The notes beneath the pieces are model-generated. The model had not been told where the DNA came from. It saw only the letters and a list, made by a program, of their open reading frames with translations, and did not search any database. Positions 50,074 to 62,090 of a DNA stretch of 64,000 bases are shown here, one piece after another (the first letter of the stretch is position 1; each line of letters begins with the position of its first letter). Made by a program: the position numbers and the translations under genes. The stretch spans positions 10,133,250 through 10,197,249 of the forward strand of contig OX459107.1 in the NCBI GenBank assembly GCA_949775045.1. Direction: 5' to 3'. Origin of the DNA: Metridium senile (Eukaryota > Cnidaria > Anthozoa > Actiniaria > Metridiidae).

Positions 50074-51902
50074 CTTTTCACGGCTCTCATTGAACAGTCT
50101 AAGCCTCATTAGCGTATATACGTGTAATATATTCTTTAGAATTCGACTACAGCCCGTGGAATTTTAAAGTATTTCAATTGTTTGATATTCCTTAAACTAC
50201 TTAAGGTGGATCAAAACTTTCGCAAAGCAGATTTCTTGATTTATTTAACTCGCTCGCTTCGCAAAAGTATCGCGCCAATTTAACTGAAATGTTGATATAA
50301 TATAATTTGGTTATTCTATCTTTTAGCGATGTACATTATTTGTAAATTTTCTTAGTGGTTTCTTGGAAACAGTGGTTTTTCAAACGGCGGTATTTTTAGT
50401 TGTTACCGATTTTTTCCACATCCAACAGTCCGAACGTTATCAAAATTTCAGAATCTTATAATCACTTATAAAGCTGTAGTTCCTGTGAATTTAGTTGGAA
50501 AATCTGGGCTAGAAAAAAAGATATGAACATGGTTCAAAATTGAGGTCGAAATCTGAAGCATATAAAGTATTGAGCCTTAGAATAAATATTATACATAGGA
50601 TTGCCTTGAAATTTCGATATATTAATGCTCAATTATTTTTAATAAACATATCAAAATTTCAGTTTCATAGCTTTGAAATTAAAGGAGTAATATTTTTTTA
50701 GCTGAAGGTAGGTAGAGACGGCAAAATGTGAACTTTCTCTATAAATCACAATTTTCCTGTTTTCTTCAAAACGGCTCCAGAGATTTCTTTTAGATTCCAC
50801 ATACCAATAGTCCGAGGCTTTATCTAAATATCAGTGAAATTTGTACGGCTTGTCCTATCCTAACTTTGGAGAAAACATTTTTTGAATCTAGGTGTATCTA
50901 AACATCGCATATCGCTTCTGATAATTTATTCTATTACGAACAACAACATTGAACTCGGACGTTCCACATCCTCGCGTTCGGAGAAATATTTGCATAACGA
51001 CACAGATTAGTCAAAGGTGAATATGCAAATATTCCTCCGAACGCGAGGATGTGGAACGGTCGAGTTCAGTGTTGTTGCTCGTAATAGAATAAATTATCAG
51101 AAGCGATATGCGATGCTTAGATACATCTAGATTCAAAAAATGTTTTCTCCAAAGTTAGGATAGGACAAGCCGTAAACATTTCACTGATATTTAGATAAAG
51201 CCTCGGACTACTGGTATGGGGAATCTAAAAGAAATCTCTGGAGCCGTTTTGAAGAAAACAAGAAAATTGTGAATTTTAAAGAAAGTTCACTTTTTGCCGT
51301 CTCTACCTACCTTCAGCTAAAAAAATATTACTCCTTTAATTTCAAAGCTATGAAACTGAATTTTTGATATGTTTATTAAAAGTAATTGAGCATTAATATA
51401 TCGAAAGTTCAAGGCAATCCTATGTATTTTATTTATTCTAAGGCTCAATACTTTATATGCTTCAGATTTCGGGCGCAATTTTGAACCATGCTCATATCTT
51501 TTTTTCTAGCCCAGATTTTCCAACTAAATTCACAGGAACTACAGCTTTATAAGTGATTATAAGATTCTGAAATTTTGATAACGATCGGACTGTTGAATTT
51601 GGAAATAATCGGTAAAAACTAAAAATACCGTCGTTTGAAAATCCACTGTTTCCAAGAAACCACTAAGAAAATTTACAAATAATGTACATCGCTAAAAGAT
51701 AGAATAACCAAATTATATTATATCAAAATTTCAGTTAAATTGGCGCGATACTTTTGCGAAGCGAGCGAGTTAAAAAAATCAAGAAATCTGCTTTGCGAAA
51801 GTTTTGATCCACCTTAAACTACTGCGAGCTGTAGTCAAATTGTAAAGAATATATTACACGCTATCGAGGCTAGCAGAGATTGATGGAAGAGAACAGTGAA
51901 AT
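50074..51902. mobile_element. MITE family A copy interrupted by a 1.6-kb hairpin element
   Basis: Left half CTTTTCACGGCTCTCATTGA to CTTAAACTACT (50074-50201); right half AAACTACTGCGAGCTGTAGT to GAACAGTGAAATGG (51816-51902). Compared with the 6887 copy, the intact element would be about 210 bp. The nested insertion is at 50202-51815. Confidence 0.85.
50202..51815. mobile_element. 1.6-kb near-perfect hairpin element with 8-bp target-site duplication
   Basis: Starts TAAGGTGGATCAAAACTTTC and ends GAAAGTTTTGATCCACCTT. Arms 50202-50995 (794 nt) and 51023-51815 (793 nt) are reverse complements with scattered mismatches; loop 50996-51022 (27 nt). AAACTACT flanks both sides (50194-50201, 51816-51823). 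No ORF over 60 codons in either arm. Eight-base duplications suit hAT-like transposition. The terminal nine bases match the small element at 8383. Confidence 0.92.
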
Positions 51903-53035
51903 GGTCTATTCAGAGAAACACCTGCACATCTTGTATGGGTAACCACAATTCCTTTCGGTCGTGCAGTCGCCATTCATTGGTCACTGTTCCGAAACGTAAA
52001 TTAAGTGAACACGTTTCTAAGACTCTGTGGGTCACTTGCTCACCAACATGCGAGCATTACGTACAACCATGGATAAAAAACTGAGAACATATATTTGAAA
52101 TCTCACTTATATACTTATACAGCATTTTTACAAAAGGTTGGTGAAGGTTTTGTTGCATGTTGCGTACTAAACCCGAAATGAACTATGGATGATATAAATT
52201 CAAGCAGCTAGTGAAAAGTCACAACAACATATGGAATTTTCCGAACATTGTCTGCTCTGAGTTTTAGAGCATATTTTGTTGTGCTGATAATATTTACATA
52301 TACACGAAATGTCATGAAAAGGGTTGCCAATCCAAGAGGGAGAATGGGGCGGGCACCAAAACGAGGCACTTTAGGATTAAAAAACAGAAGAATCTAACCT
52401 TATGGCCGTTTGGACCAGAAGATTCCTTTTTAAAACACAGAGGAACGCAACAGTGTGTATATTCAATCTCGACGCCATCTTTATTGTGACTGTTTGCCTC
52501 GTTCTCAAGCCCGCACTATTCTCCCACTAAGTGCCGGGCAGCCATTTTTGTGACATTGGTGTGCGAATATAACATATTTCAAGCTTGGTAAGCCACATGC
52601 AGCATGCAACAAAACAAAACCTTAACATGCAACCTTTATGGAAACAGCTGTATATCATTCTAATATATTATTTGTTTCAATTCTCTATTATATTTACTAT
52701 CCTAATCTATATCAGAGTGAATGGTCTGATCCCAGGTGTAATCGATGTAGATGAGATATGATCGTCCGGGTTAGTCTAGTCTTAATGTTGTTGATGTCTG
52801 ACGTTTTGACAACCTGAGCGGAAATCATCTTCAGAGTAACTACCAAAAAAGACAATACACTACCCTGGACGGTCATATCTCATCGGCAATAATTTATATC
52901 ATTATCTATATTTTTTTGTGCTTTTTCCTATCATCTCTACTTCCTGCAAGGTCTGGATGGGAGTATACCTTTGTCAGTAATCAGCTAAATATAAGCAATT
53001 TGTCCGTTGTCTATAAAGACATTTTCCAGCTTCAT
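51903..53035. other. Intergenic with a repeat-derived motif
   Basis: At 52798-52840 lies TGACGTTTTGACAACCTGAG and CGGAAATCATCTTCAGAGTA, similar to the GTTTTGACAGTTCGACTGTC and ATCTTCAGAGTGTAG segment at 16958-16990: a dispersed element end. ATGATCGTCCGGG/CCCTGGACGGTCATAT at 52757 and 52863 are inverted. No gene supported. Confidence 0.5.
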
Positions 53036-53305
53036 GTTCTTCGTTGCTCAGCTTCGATAACATTTGAGTTACACTCTGAAGCAGGCCTGCAAAGGATGTC
53101 GATATTTCTTCTCTTGTTATCAATTTATTCATAGCATATCTTCGTTGTACCTTTTTGTGTTATATAACCATAACAAGTTGTTGCATTGGTAGATGATGAA
53201 ACAAATATTTCTTGAAAATACGTGCAAGAAATCAACATTGTTATACCGACATACTTTGCAGGTTTCAGAGTGTGGACTGTAGTTTCTGCTGTGACAACGA
53301 TATTT
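53036..53305. mobile_element. MITE family B copy
   Basis: TTACACTCTGAAGCAGGCCT then GCAAAGGATGTCGATATTTC; right mirror CGACATACTTTGCAGGTTTC then AGAGTGTGGACTGTAG. Shares TAACCATAACAAGTTGTTG with the copy at 36855. Confidence 0.8.
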
Positions 53306-53308
53306 GAA

Positions 53309-53665
53309 ACATGTGATATATTCTATTGTGTTTAGTACAGCCTGTGGTAAGGCAAGTTCTTCATATCATTGCTCAGCCTAAGCCTTGATAGCCGTGTGAT
53401 ATATTCTTGTGTATTTAGTACAGCCTGTGGTAAGGCAAGTCCTTCATTGCACAGCCTAAGCCTAGATAGAATGTGATATATTCTTTTGTAATTTGTACAG
53501 TCTGTGGTAAGAAAAGTTCTTCTTTGCTCAGCCTAAGCCTCGATAGCTATGATGTAATATTTTGTATTTAGTTCAGTCTGTGGTAAGGCAAGTTCTTCAT
53601 TGCACAGCCTTAGTCTCGATAGCTATGATATATTCTTTTGTATTTAGTACAGTCTGTGGTAAGGC
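53309..53665. repeat. 65-70-bp tandem repeat, five copies
   Basis: Unit contains GTGATATATTCTTTTGTATT, TAGTACAGTCTGTGGTAAGG, CAAGTTCTTCATTGC and CAGCCTAAGCCTCGATAGC. The last part resembles the family A MITE terminus, so the array may have grown from a MITE end. Confidence 0.85.
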
Positions 53666-53903
53666 AATAAATGCAAACACCATGAAACAATAGAAATACC
53701 ACATATGATTTCTATCCATGCTTCCTTTCGGTCCAGTCGCGAACTTGAGCTAGAGAACGAGGCAGTTGACTACAAAGTATAGTTTTGCATGGACCGTATA
53801 TAGTTGGTCAATTCTGTGGGTAGAATCAATGCTACCTTTCCAATGTAATGACCGAAGATTGCTTCAAGTCCATTAAGCTGAGAACCCTGGTCCACTTAGA
53901 AGT

Positions 53904-54257
53904 CTAATTACTCTAGTTTCATGTTATCTATCACCACTGTACTATTTGACAAAAAGTCTCAATTTGTTGTACATGAAAAAATATTTATAAATCCCAAGCA
54001 ACGAAAAACTTTTATGGCTTAACACTAGAAAACACATTTGCATTTACTTTGAATAGCTGTTATTACAGTTATATGCAAATTTTTGAACAATCGGTTGAAG
54101 TCGAGGTTTTCGGGCGAAAACAATAGGTTTGCCCGAAAGCCTCGATTTGAATCCATTGTTTGAAATCATTTGCATATAACTGTAATAGCAGCTATTTAGG
54201 CTATCCCTGTACAAATGCGCATTTTTTCAAATAGTACAGCGGTGCTAGATAACATGT
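53904..54257. mobile_element. MITE family C copy with a nested foldback
   Basis: Ends TAATTACTCTAGTTTCATGT and TATCACCACTGTACTATTTG; right AATAGTACAGCGGTGCTAGA. A second hairpin occupies 54052-54197 (AATAGCTGTTATTACAGTTA and its mirror, with GTCGAGGTTTTCGGGC/GCCCGAAAGCCTCG inside). Confidence 0.8.
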
Positions 54258-54507
54258 CTATTGTCTTTATATATATACACGAATTTTCAGTGTCTTGTGC
54301 ATACCATGAACCGTTACCATCTCTTTATGCTCATTTCTTAGCAGCGATATCGATCAAATCAATTGCCTAAGCTATAGGTAAGTATAACTGTCTTCGTACT
54401 GTAAGCGCCTCCAACTCCACCGCATGAGCTGCACCACTAGTGCTGCAAGGAAAGGCTACCACCTCATATAGTTAAATGTTTGAAGACGCTTCTTGAGAGC
54501 TAGTTTT

Positions 54508-54790
54508 ATAGATGGTCGGTTTATTAATATCCTTGTCGTTATAGCGATTCATTGATACACCACTGCTATACCTGGTCGGTTTATTAATATCCTGGTCGTT
54601 ATAACGAGGTCATAATTCATTGATACACCACTGCTATACCTGGTCGGTTTATTAATATCCTGGTCGTTATAGCGATTCATTGATACATGCACCAATGCTA
54701 TACCTCATGGTCGGTTTATTAATATCCTGGTCGTTATAACGAGGTCGTAAAACATGCATCACTGCTATACCTGGTCGGTTTATTATTCAT
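54508..54790. repeat. Minisatellite with unit of about 60-75 bp, four to five copies
   Basis: Each unit has GGTCGGTTTATTAATATCCT and GGTCGTTATAGCGA or ATAACGAGGTC, then TTCATTGATACACCACTGCT and ATACCT. Two length variants alternate. Confidence 0.9.
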
Positions 54791-55038
54791 GAACTTTGTA
54801 GAGGTCATTCAATGTGGCAAGGTCGGTTAACGCCCAGCTAACACAGGAACCCCAATGTAGTCTGGAACAACCATTTTTGTTGCATATATGATTGTTCTGC
54901 AGTTTGTTGTTGATTTAGGTAGGGAATTCTTGTACGGCATATCTTACGAGCATACTATTCTCTCCAGTAGATAGTTGCAATTTCCAATTAGCAACATATA
55001 TTTTCTATATCAATAATATGCTCTAATAATATCTTTTG

Positions 55039-56094
55039 CTAATAATGCATTGTGTTGTCTTGTAGAGAGGTCATCTCGTTCAATTGTTTTTTGTCGGGGC
55101 TCCTAGAGTGGGTCGAACGAAGAAACTTCATAGACACGGACTTTCCGCTAGCCTTTCCGCGGAAAAAGTTACGTATGTCCTTACGGAATGATTTACTAAT
55201 TGCGCCGTACATTAGCGGGTTTAAACACGAATTAGTGATAGACAGAAAACGCGTAAACTCGTACGCAGGACGCATGACTTCAGAGAGAAGGTAGCTTTTG
55301 TCAAACGTAATCATCAGTACGCAGATTTGATGCGGCAGAATACAGATCGTGTAGATGGTAACAAGGCCCGTAAGAACTTGCGTAGTCTTGCGGTTTTGAC
55401 GCTCACGTATATTCATCGTAGACTCCTGAAACAGTCCATTCTTAGAGTTCCTCTTATGCGTTCGGTCGATGTGCAGGGATATGCCGATGTAACAGAACGC
55501 TAGAACAAAGGCGGGTATCACAAACTCTGGTGTAAAAACACCAAATATATAAGTCATTTGAAACTGAAGGTCATTCTGCCAAAAACTTAAGTCGATTCTA
55601 CACTCGGTCCCAGTTTCTAACTTCAACGCGAACACATACGGCAGCTGGAGGGCTGATGCAAAGATCCAGATAACTACGATCATGACTAAAGCTTGATGCC
55701 TTGACAAGCGTTCCTTCAATGAGTGTACGATAGCCTTGTAACGATCTATTCCGATGGCTGCTAGCGTAAGCCCTGATACCATCACAGATAGTTTATTTAA
55801 AGAGTTGATAAACTTGCACATAAATGCGCCGAATGGCCATACATATTTCAGTTCTAGATACGCTAAATCAAACGGCAGATACAGGAGAATTGCCATTAGG
55901 TCGGATAACGCTAGGTTTAGTATAAAATACCCGTTAGCGGATGAATTGCGTCCTTTCTTTAGAATCAGCGCACACACGATGGAATTGCCAATAAGTCCGA
56001 TAGCAAACACTACCGGATATAATATTAGTCTCGTATATCGCATAGCCGGGTGTGTTAGGTCTGGCGCCATCATAGTATCGTTGGAAGTGTTCAT
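55039..56094 (-). CDS. Class A (rhodopsin-like) GPCR, peptide-receptor-like, 351 aa, intronless CDS
   Basis: One uninterrupted minus frame. Seven hydrophobic segments: TM1 at about 22-45 (GLIGNSIV, N37), TM2 58-80 (LNLALSDLMA, D65), TM3 93-116 with Cys93 and the IDRYKAIVHS motif (Arg118), TM4 134-156 (W143), TM5 185-208 (P194), TM6 240-262 (CILPHQ, P254), TM7 275-298 ending NPLMYGAIS (N292-P293, Y296). Cys165 in the second loop can pair with Cys93. Two N-glycosylation sites (N2, N5) lie in the short N-terminus. The tail is Ser/Lys-rich. The features suit neuropeptide or amine receptors; the ligand is not determinable. A splice acceptor TTCTTCAG lies before 56111, 17 bp upstream of the ATG, so a 5' UTR exon is likely. 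Confidence 0.93.
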   Translation of the reverse strand: MNTSNDTMMAPDLTHPAMRYTRLILYPVVFAIGLIGNSIVCALILKKGRNSSANGYFILNLALSDLMAILLYLPFDLAYLELKYVWPFGAFMCKFINSLNKLSVMVSGLTLAAIGIDRYKAIVHSLKERLSRHQALVMIVVIWIFASALQLPYVFALKLETGTECRIDLSFWQNDLQFQMTYIFGVFTPEFVIPAFVLAFCYIGISLHIDRTHKRNSKNGLFQESTMNIRERQNRKTTQVLTGLVTIYTICILPHQICVLMITFDKSYLLSEVMRPAYEFTRFLSITNSCLNPLMYGAISKSFRKDIRNFFRGKASGKSVSMKFLRSTHSRSPDKKQLNEMTSLQDNTMHY

Positions 56095-56430
56095 GATGAA
56101 GTTTATAAATCCTGAAGAAAAAGAGAAAAAAGATAAATATAAATTTAATATTTACTGTCACCGTAATGAAACGAAAGACTTGCAGAAATAAGAAGAAAAG
56201 AAAATGAAAAAGCTTGATTGAAGCGAGACTCGAGACTCGACTTACTGGCCCGTAAGATCGAATTGACATGCTATTTTTATGCAAAACCTTCAAATGGGCC
56301 ATACATCCAGACAAAGCGTGGCATTAAGGCAGGAGTTCGACCCCCACCATGCTATCACTGGTCTGACAGATAGCGTCAAACATGGTTTTTATTAAACAAA
56401 ATAATCATAATAGATAACAAAGCAAATCAT
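56095..56430. other. Upstream flank of the GPCR
   Basis: Intron or promoter sequence, with a pyrimidine tract (minus strand) at 56112-56135. A tRNA-like GTTCGACCCCC at 56335 was considered and rejected. No gene seen. Confidence 0.5.
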
Positions 56431-56800
56431 AAAATAATGACGCTGACGATGATGATGATGACAAAGATGATGATGATGACAATAGTGATAACAACGCTGA
56501 CAATGATGCGAACAATGATGATGATGACAAAGATGATGACGATATATAGTGAAAACGATGATTATGATGACGACGCTGACGATGATGATGATGACAAAGA
56601 TGATAATGATAGTGAAAACGATGATTATGATGACGACGCTGACGATGATGATGACAAAGATGACGATGATGACTATAGTGATAACGACGATGATGACGAT
56701 GATGATGACAAAGATGATGATTAAGACAAAGACGATGATGATGATGATGACAGTAGTGATAACAATGATGATGACGACGATGAACAAGATGCATACGATC
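56431..56800. repeat. GATGAT/GACGAT compound microsatellite
   Basis: Blocks of GATGATGATGACAAAGATGA are repeated with GACGCTGACGATGATG inserts: a higher-order unit of about 60-70 bp. Asp-rich or Ile/Val/His-rich frames through it are artefacts. Confidence 0.95.
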
Positions 56801-56937
56801 AGCAACAACAATAAATATCCAAAACATTCATCATTAAAAAGCTATACATTTCCCTAAAAATAAATGAATCAGACCGACTTGTTACTTAAAAAGGAAAAAA
56901 GGAAAGTTTCCAAAGAGCACTGTCAAGGCGACGCCAG

Positions 56938-57040
56938 GGACTTTGATGGCTTTTCTGACATTCAAATGGCTTTTTGACATTCAAATGGCTTTTTGACATT
57001 CAAATGGCTTTCCTGACATTCAAATGGCTTCTTTGACAAT
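56938..57040. repeat. 19-bp tandem repeat, about five copies
   Basis: Unit TTTTTGACATTCAAATGGC with small changes (TTTTCT, TTTCCT). Confidence 0.9.
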
Positions 57041-59519
57041 GAAACGGGTTCCTCGTTTATCAACTATATTGGATCGTCATCCTTTAAGATAAAGTCGACA
57101 AGATGGATCCATGTTATGTCTAGACTGTATGAATGACGTGAATTCAAGCGGTTGTTTGGACTTAACCGACAGCGAAATTTAGCCAGAACCAATTTAGAAT
57201 GACTTAAGGAAAGCAAAACGATAAACCAATCAGAAATAGGACAAAATCTAATGAAAAAAATATTTATAAAATAGGAAAAGAAAAGAAATGAAATAAATTG
57301 GGACTAATTACTAAAATCATAGAATGCAGACAAAATAATAAATTATTTGGAATAAAGATAAAATAGCATAAAATAAAAAAGGATAAAATAAAATCAATTA
57401 AAACAAAATGAAAATGAAATAAAACATAATAAAATGAAATAAAATATCATAAAATAACAACGTAAAATTAAATGAAATAAAAATAAATAATAAATTAAAT
57501 AATATACAAATATAATATAAAAGAAAATAATGTAATAAAAATAAAATAAAATAAAATAAAATAAAATAAAAATAAATAAAAATAAAAAAAACTTCAAACT
57601 TCAAGATTACCATAATTTTCGCGGGGCAACCAGACATACATCATGTCGAATTTAACATAAGCTGTCTTTACAACAACTTGACAAAGATCTTGTTTATCAC
57701 GGAAAAATCGAAACGGAAATTGGAGTGAGATCTTTACTTTTATGTGCACAAACTCAAAACTGATTTGATAGAATACTTCGAGCCCACAGTAAATAAAAAA
57801 AGATGACAGCATTTTGGAGTGAGATCCTTGAATTTTAAAACTTACAAGAGACTAGCTAGTTGCAAAAAGACTGAGTGTTCGATCGAGTTAAATTGAGAAA
57901 TTTTGAAACTCACTGCATGCACAACAACAAAAAAACTAAATAGCAAAACTGAGACTGAATATTTGAGTTAAATTATGGAATTTTGAATCGAAACTCATAG
58001 GAAAATAGGAAAATACATCAGTCAATAAAATTAAAATAATTGAACAGAACTAATATAAAAATGATAAAACGTATAAAATTGTAGCAAAAGTATTTATGAA
58101 AAACGCGAAAAACAAAAAATATGAATAAAAAAAGAAATAACTTGTTTTTCTATAGAACAGAATCAATATCAAAAATACAAAAGCTTATAGAATTGCAGCA
58201 AAACTAAATATGGAAAACGTGCAAAAAAGAAAGGAATTAATATAACTAATATCAAAAAAGGAAAAATGTATAAAATTGTAGCAAAAATAAATATGAAAAA
58301 TGCGAAAAAAAAAAATTAAAAAAAACCCGAACAATTGTTTTTAGTGTGAAAAATTTAAAAAATAGAACATAATTATACTCACAAATACATAGAAAGCTTA
58401 TAGAATTGCAGCAAAACTAAATATGGTAAACGTGCAAAGAAGAAAGAAAAAAAAAAAGAGCTAAGAAAAGAAATACTTACTTACTCAATACAAACAATAA
58501 AAAAAAGGAGACATGTTTTTGAGAATTGCAAATACCAAAAGCGAAACAATTCAACAACGCAGTAAGAGCAAGCAAACGAACTTATAAAACCATGTAATCA
58601 TCTAAAATTGTAAGCAAATAGAGAATACATACGTTAAGAAAATAATCCCTTCTAACAAACTTTCTCCTTGGAATCCAATCTATCTGTATTGCAGAAATAC
58701 TGCGACTATTTGCATTGTAAATTGTACATGTCAGTATAAATGACTACACAAACTGTCAAAAATATTAACTTACTAACTTACTTGTCAAGCCGTTCTTTTG
58801 TACAAGTTGCTTGTCTTTTATACATCTGCAGTTGTTTGAAACTAATGTATAAAGTTGTTCTATCAAAAGCCTTTTAGGATGCCAAGTCGGTCTATGGAGT
58901 GGCACACACATTTTCTACCTAAACTTTTTTATTTATTTTTCTTAGGGTTTTGTTAACTGAACATAAAATATCTATTACAATTTGAGATATTTCACAGTCT
59001 TTTTCTGGATATTTCATATTTTTTGTATTTAGATATTTGTTTACATTTTTATTAAGTATTCAAATTACAATCTTAGATTTTTAAAACGATTTTTTTACTT
59101 TATTTTAAGCCTTTCAATGTTAAAGGAATTCGATTTGAGATATATATTTTTTAGTCTTTTTCTCGATTATATATTTTTGCATATATAATTGTTAAGTATT
59201 CAAATTACAATTGTAAATTTTTCAAACGATTTTTTGACATTTTTTTAAGGTTTTGTCATCCTAATTGCATGTAATTTCAATGTCAGATTTTCAGATATAT
59301 TCAAATCTGTTTGGACATCTAAAATACTCCAAATGCAATTCTACAAACCCAATTAATTTGTAGATTAAACTGAACAGAAAAACCCTTCATTTACAATAAA
59401 ATATGAAGGAATATTTGAAATAAAACAACCATTTGACAATTCTAAAATAAAATTAAAAAATATATTTTGAAAATGATATTATCTTTATGATTAACGATCA
59501 CCATTTATCATACATTTTT
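57041..59519. other. A-rich intergenic DNA with degenerate repeats, no gene seen
   Basis: (AAAAT)n-like DNA at 57350-57600. A loose tandem of four copies at 58060-58450 shares TATAGAATTGCAGCAAAACT and AAATATGGAAAACGTGCAAA (diverged in the AAAATTGTAGCAAAA copies). The rest is T- or A-rich without ORFs. Confidence 0.6.
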
Positions 59520-61015
59520 ACTCCAATTGTTTTCTTAGAAACACTGACGCAGTCCACACTAGTTTAACCGCTAGTTATCGTACATTTTTACAACAATTGT
59601 TTTCTTAGAAACACAGACGCAGTCCACACTAGTTTAACCGCTAGTTATCATACATTTTTACAACAATTGTTTTCTTAGAAACACTGACGCAGTCCACACT
59701 AGTTTAACCGCTAGTTATTGTACATTTTTACAACAATTGTTTTCTTAGAAACACTGACGCAGTCCACACTAGTTTAACCGCTAGTTATTATACAGTTTTA
59801 CAAGATTGTTTTCTTATAGAAACACTGACGCAGTTCACACTAGATTAACCGCTAGTTATCGTACATTTTTCTCAAATTGTTTCCTTACAGAAACACTGAC
59901 GCAGTCCACTCTAGCTAGATTAACCGCTAGTTATCGTACATTTTTACTCCAATTGTTTTCTTAGAAACACTGCAAAGTCCAAACTAGTTTAACCGCTAGT
60001 TATTATACATTTCTACAATAATTGTTTTCTTAGAAACACTGACGCAGTCCACACTATAGTTTAACCGCTAGTTATTGTACATTTTTACTCCAATTGTTTT
60101 CTTTGAAACACTGACGCAGTCCACACTACGTTTAACCGCTAGTTATCGTACATTTTACTCCTATTGTTTTCTTAGAAACACTGACGCAGTCCACACTAGT
60201 TTAACCGGTAGTTATCGTACATTTTTACTCCAATTGTTTTCTTATAGAAACACTGGCGCAGTCCACACTAGTTTAACCGCTAGTTATCGTACATTTTTAC
60301 TCCAATTGTTTTCTTAGAAACACTGACGCAGTCCACACTAGATTAACCGCTAGTTATCGTACATTTTTACTCCAATTGTTTTCTTAGAAACACTGATGCA
60401 GTCCACACTAGTTTAACCGCTAGTTATCGTACATTTTTACTCTAATTGTTTTGTTATAGAAACACTGACGCAGTCCACACTAGTTTAACCGCTAGTTATT
60501 GTACAATTTTACTCCAATTGTTTTCTTAGAAACACTGACGCAGTCCACACTAGTTTAACCGTTAGTCATTGTACATTTTTACTCCAATTGTTTTCTTAGA
60601 AACACTGACGCAGTCCACACTACGTTTAACTGCTAGTTATTGTACAATTTTACTCCAATTGTTTTCTTAGAAACACTGACGCAGTCCACACTAGATTAAC
60701 CGCTAGTTATCGTACATTTTTACTCCAATTGTTTTCTTAGAAACACTGGCGCAGTCCACACTAGTTTAACCGCTAGTTATCGTACATTTTTACTCCAATT
60801 GTTTTCTTAGAAACACTGACGCAGTCCACACTAGTTTAACCGCTAGTTATTGTACATTTTTACTCCAATTGTTTTCTTATAGAAACACTGACGCAGTCCA
60901 CACTAGTTTAACCGCTAGTTATTGTACATTTTTACTCCAATTGTTTTCTTAGAAACACTGAAGCAGTCCACACTAGTTTAACTGCTAGTTATTGTACAAT
61001 TTTACTCCAATTGTT
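59520..61015. repeat. 70-bp satellite array, 21 copies
   Basis: Unit: AGAAACACTGACGCAGTCCA, CACTAGTTTAACCGCTAGTT, ATCGTACATTTTTACTCCAA, TTGTTTTCTT. The first copies have ACAACAATTG instead of ACTCCAATTG. Some copies carry a TATAG insertion before AAACAC. Related single or partial units occur at 574-735 (inverted) and 37899-37935. Confidence 0.97.
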
Positions 61016-61705
61016 TCGCTAGAAAAATCAAGACTAGTCAATTGTCAAAATAAAAATTCATTAATTTTGTTGAAATATTTTAATTTTTTATCTTCACAAT
61101 CTATTTTTAAATTGTTGTGGTATTTGTCAAATCTTATCAAGTTTTCCAACCTTGACTTATTTATCTCTAAAATGCTATACACACGGAACTATATAAGATC
61201 CCGACTTGTGATTTGGGAAACTACGATATAGAAAGATCTACCCAACGAAACCATAATAACCCATAATCGATAGCAATGATTATTTTTTTCTTCGTCAATA
61301 AACCGCTTAAGCGTACGCTTTCTTTAGTAATCAAACGCTAAATAATAATAAAATATAATTACATTCGCTATCATTTAAAAGCGATTTTATTTGAGACTCA
61401 AGTGAAAAAAAAAAAAACCCTAGAATTCTAGGGTGTTAGAGTTTTGTAATTGTTATTTTAAAAATTCAACGAATGGTTAAACGAGGATTTGAAACAGAGA
61501 GTGAATTTCGGGATCGAGAGAAGCTAAAATGCAGTTGAAATTGAAACAGAAAATAAGGCAACAAAATAGAGAAACATATCGCAGCAAAGGCAGAAACAAG
61601 AGCAAGATGAAATAATAGAAAAATGGAAGAGAAATTGGAAAGAGGGATTGAAGTTTGGAAGAGGTTGGAAAAAAATGAGAAAAAATATCAAAGAGACAAA
61701 GAAAG
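61016..61705. other. Intergenic, no gene recognised
   Basis: The ORF at 60992-61231 starts inside the satellite and is unconvincing. An ACCCTAGAATTCTAGGGT palindrome lies at about 61417-61434. The stretch is purine-rich after 61480. Confidence 0.5.
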
Positions 61706-62090
61706 AAAAGGAATGAATGAATGAATGAATGAATGAATGAATGAATGAATGAATGAATGAATAAATGAATGAATGGATGGATGGATGATTGGAAAACGAA
61801 AGAATGAATGAATGAACGGATGAATAAGTGAATGAATGAATAAATGAATAAACGGAAGAATTAATAAATAATTAATGAAAGTATATATATAAATGAGTAA
61901 ATTAAGGGATGAATGAATGAATGGATAAATAAATGGATAAATGAATGGATAGATGAATAAATATGTGAATAAATAAAAAAAAGAAGGAAAGCCGATAAAT
62001 GAATGAATGAATGAAAGGAAAAATAAATTAATGAAAAAAATGAATGGAATATTGAAGGAATGAATGAAAAAATACATGAATGAAAGGACC
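61706..62090. repeat. (GAAT)n tetranucleotide array, degenerating
   Basis: Nearly pure GAATGAAT at 61712-61770, then GATG, AATA, and GGAT variants mixed with A-rich spacers up to 62090. Confidence 0.95.

Noticed and set aside
56320..56360. tRNA 3' half (GTTCGACCCCC)
   Set aside because: No matching A box, anticodon arm or acceptor pairing within 80 bp on either strand.
59520..61015. CRISPR-like or clustered tRNA/snRNA genes in the 70-bp array
   Set aside because: Units are directly adjacent and almost identical, with no cloverleaf and no spacers.
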